DNA of 64,000 bases from Porphyromonas loveana (lineage in GTDB: Bacteria > Bacteroidota > Bacteroidia > Bacteroidales > Porphyromonadaceae). This document shows positions 63,943-64,000 of the stretch, piece after piece (the stretch's first letter is position 1; the number at the start of each line of letters is the position of its first letter). A model generated the notes under the pieces. The model was not told the DNA's origin. It saw only the letters and a list, made by a program, of their open reading frames with translations, and ran no database searches. The stretch lies in the NCBI RefSeq assembly GCF_003096695.1, contig NZ_QEKY01000004.1:1-64000 (forward strand). Reading direction: 5' to 3'. The translations under genes and the position numbers were made by a program.

Positions 63943-64000
63943 GATCTTGGATTTTGCTTGCTTCGTTCTTTCCAGATCTCGAAGTGGATTGTAGTCTGGT

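Overview
The window comes from Porphyromonas gingivalis or a very close relative such as P. gulae. The best evidence is a peptidylarginine deiminase whose catalytic residues fall exactly at D130, H236, D238, N297 and C351, as in PPAD. Type IX secretion C-terminal domains, TAnnTTTG promoter boxes and a citrulline/ornithine/proline/glutamate catabolic gene set fit the same organism. No tRNA, rRNA or insertion sequence was seen.

Layout. 0-6 kb: a pair of secreted surface proteins, a lamin-tail-domain protein, and asd. 6.2-11.2 kb (minus strand): a four-gene alpha-glucan operon (debranching enzyme, glycosyltransferase, GH57 enzyme, small outer-membrane protein) with ATGA overlaps at every junction. 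11.3-14.7 kb: a Crp/Fnr regulator, PPAD and RadC. 14.8-15.8 kb: CRISPR array 1 and its long leader. 16.7-20.5 kb: an AspT/YidE-type permease, a hypothetical gene, a CDF metal exporter and a PNPOx-like flavoprotein. 20.7-24.6 kb: rocD, ctlX and pruA, which take citrulline to glutamate. 24.7-32.6 kb: a MORN protein, PASTA-rluD-ddl, an acyltransferase, aquaporin and glutamate dehydrogenase. 33-40 kb: a YwqG-like pseudogene, an Mrr restriction endonuclease, small genes, a secreted zinc peptidase and a SIR2-domain protein. 40.2-54 kb: CRISPR array 2 and a type III-B CRISPR locus. 54-60.7 kb: nhaD, a BI-1 protein, PBP1A and a class III fbp. 61.1-62.7 kb: CRISPR array 3, inverted relative to arrays 1 and 2. 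End: ribF.

The CRISPR locus is the most interesting part. Upstream of cmr1 to cmr6 lie a DEDD-family exonuclease, a CorA-like membrane protein and an unrecognised cysteine-packed single-span membrane microprotein. Cas10 keeps GGDD but has no HD nuclease, and no CARF protein is present. By analogy with the described Bacteroides fragilis system, Cas10 probably makes SAM-AMP, CorA is the membrane effector and the DEDD enzyme is the off-switch. Adaptation genes form a second unit: a single Cas6-reverse transcriptase-Cas1 protein plus Cas2. All three arrays share a 37-bp repeat and a leader of about 420 bp with a promoter-like box 144-145 bp from the first repeat. Many spacers contain perfect hairpins far more often than chance predicts, which may reflect how the RT-Cas1 complex captures structured nucleic acid. 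Arrays 2 and 3 with their leaders form inverted repeats of about 0.8 kb (plus the arrays) bracketing the cas genes and four housekeeping genes, so this 20-kb segment could invert.
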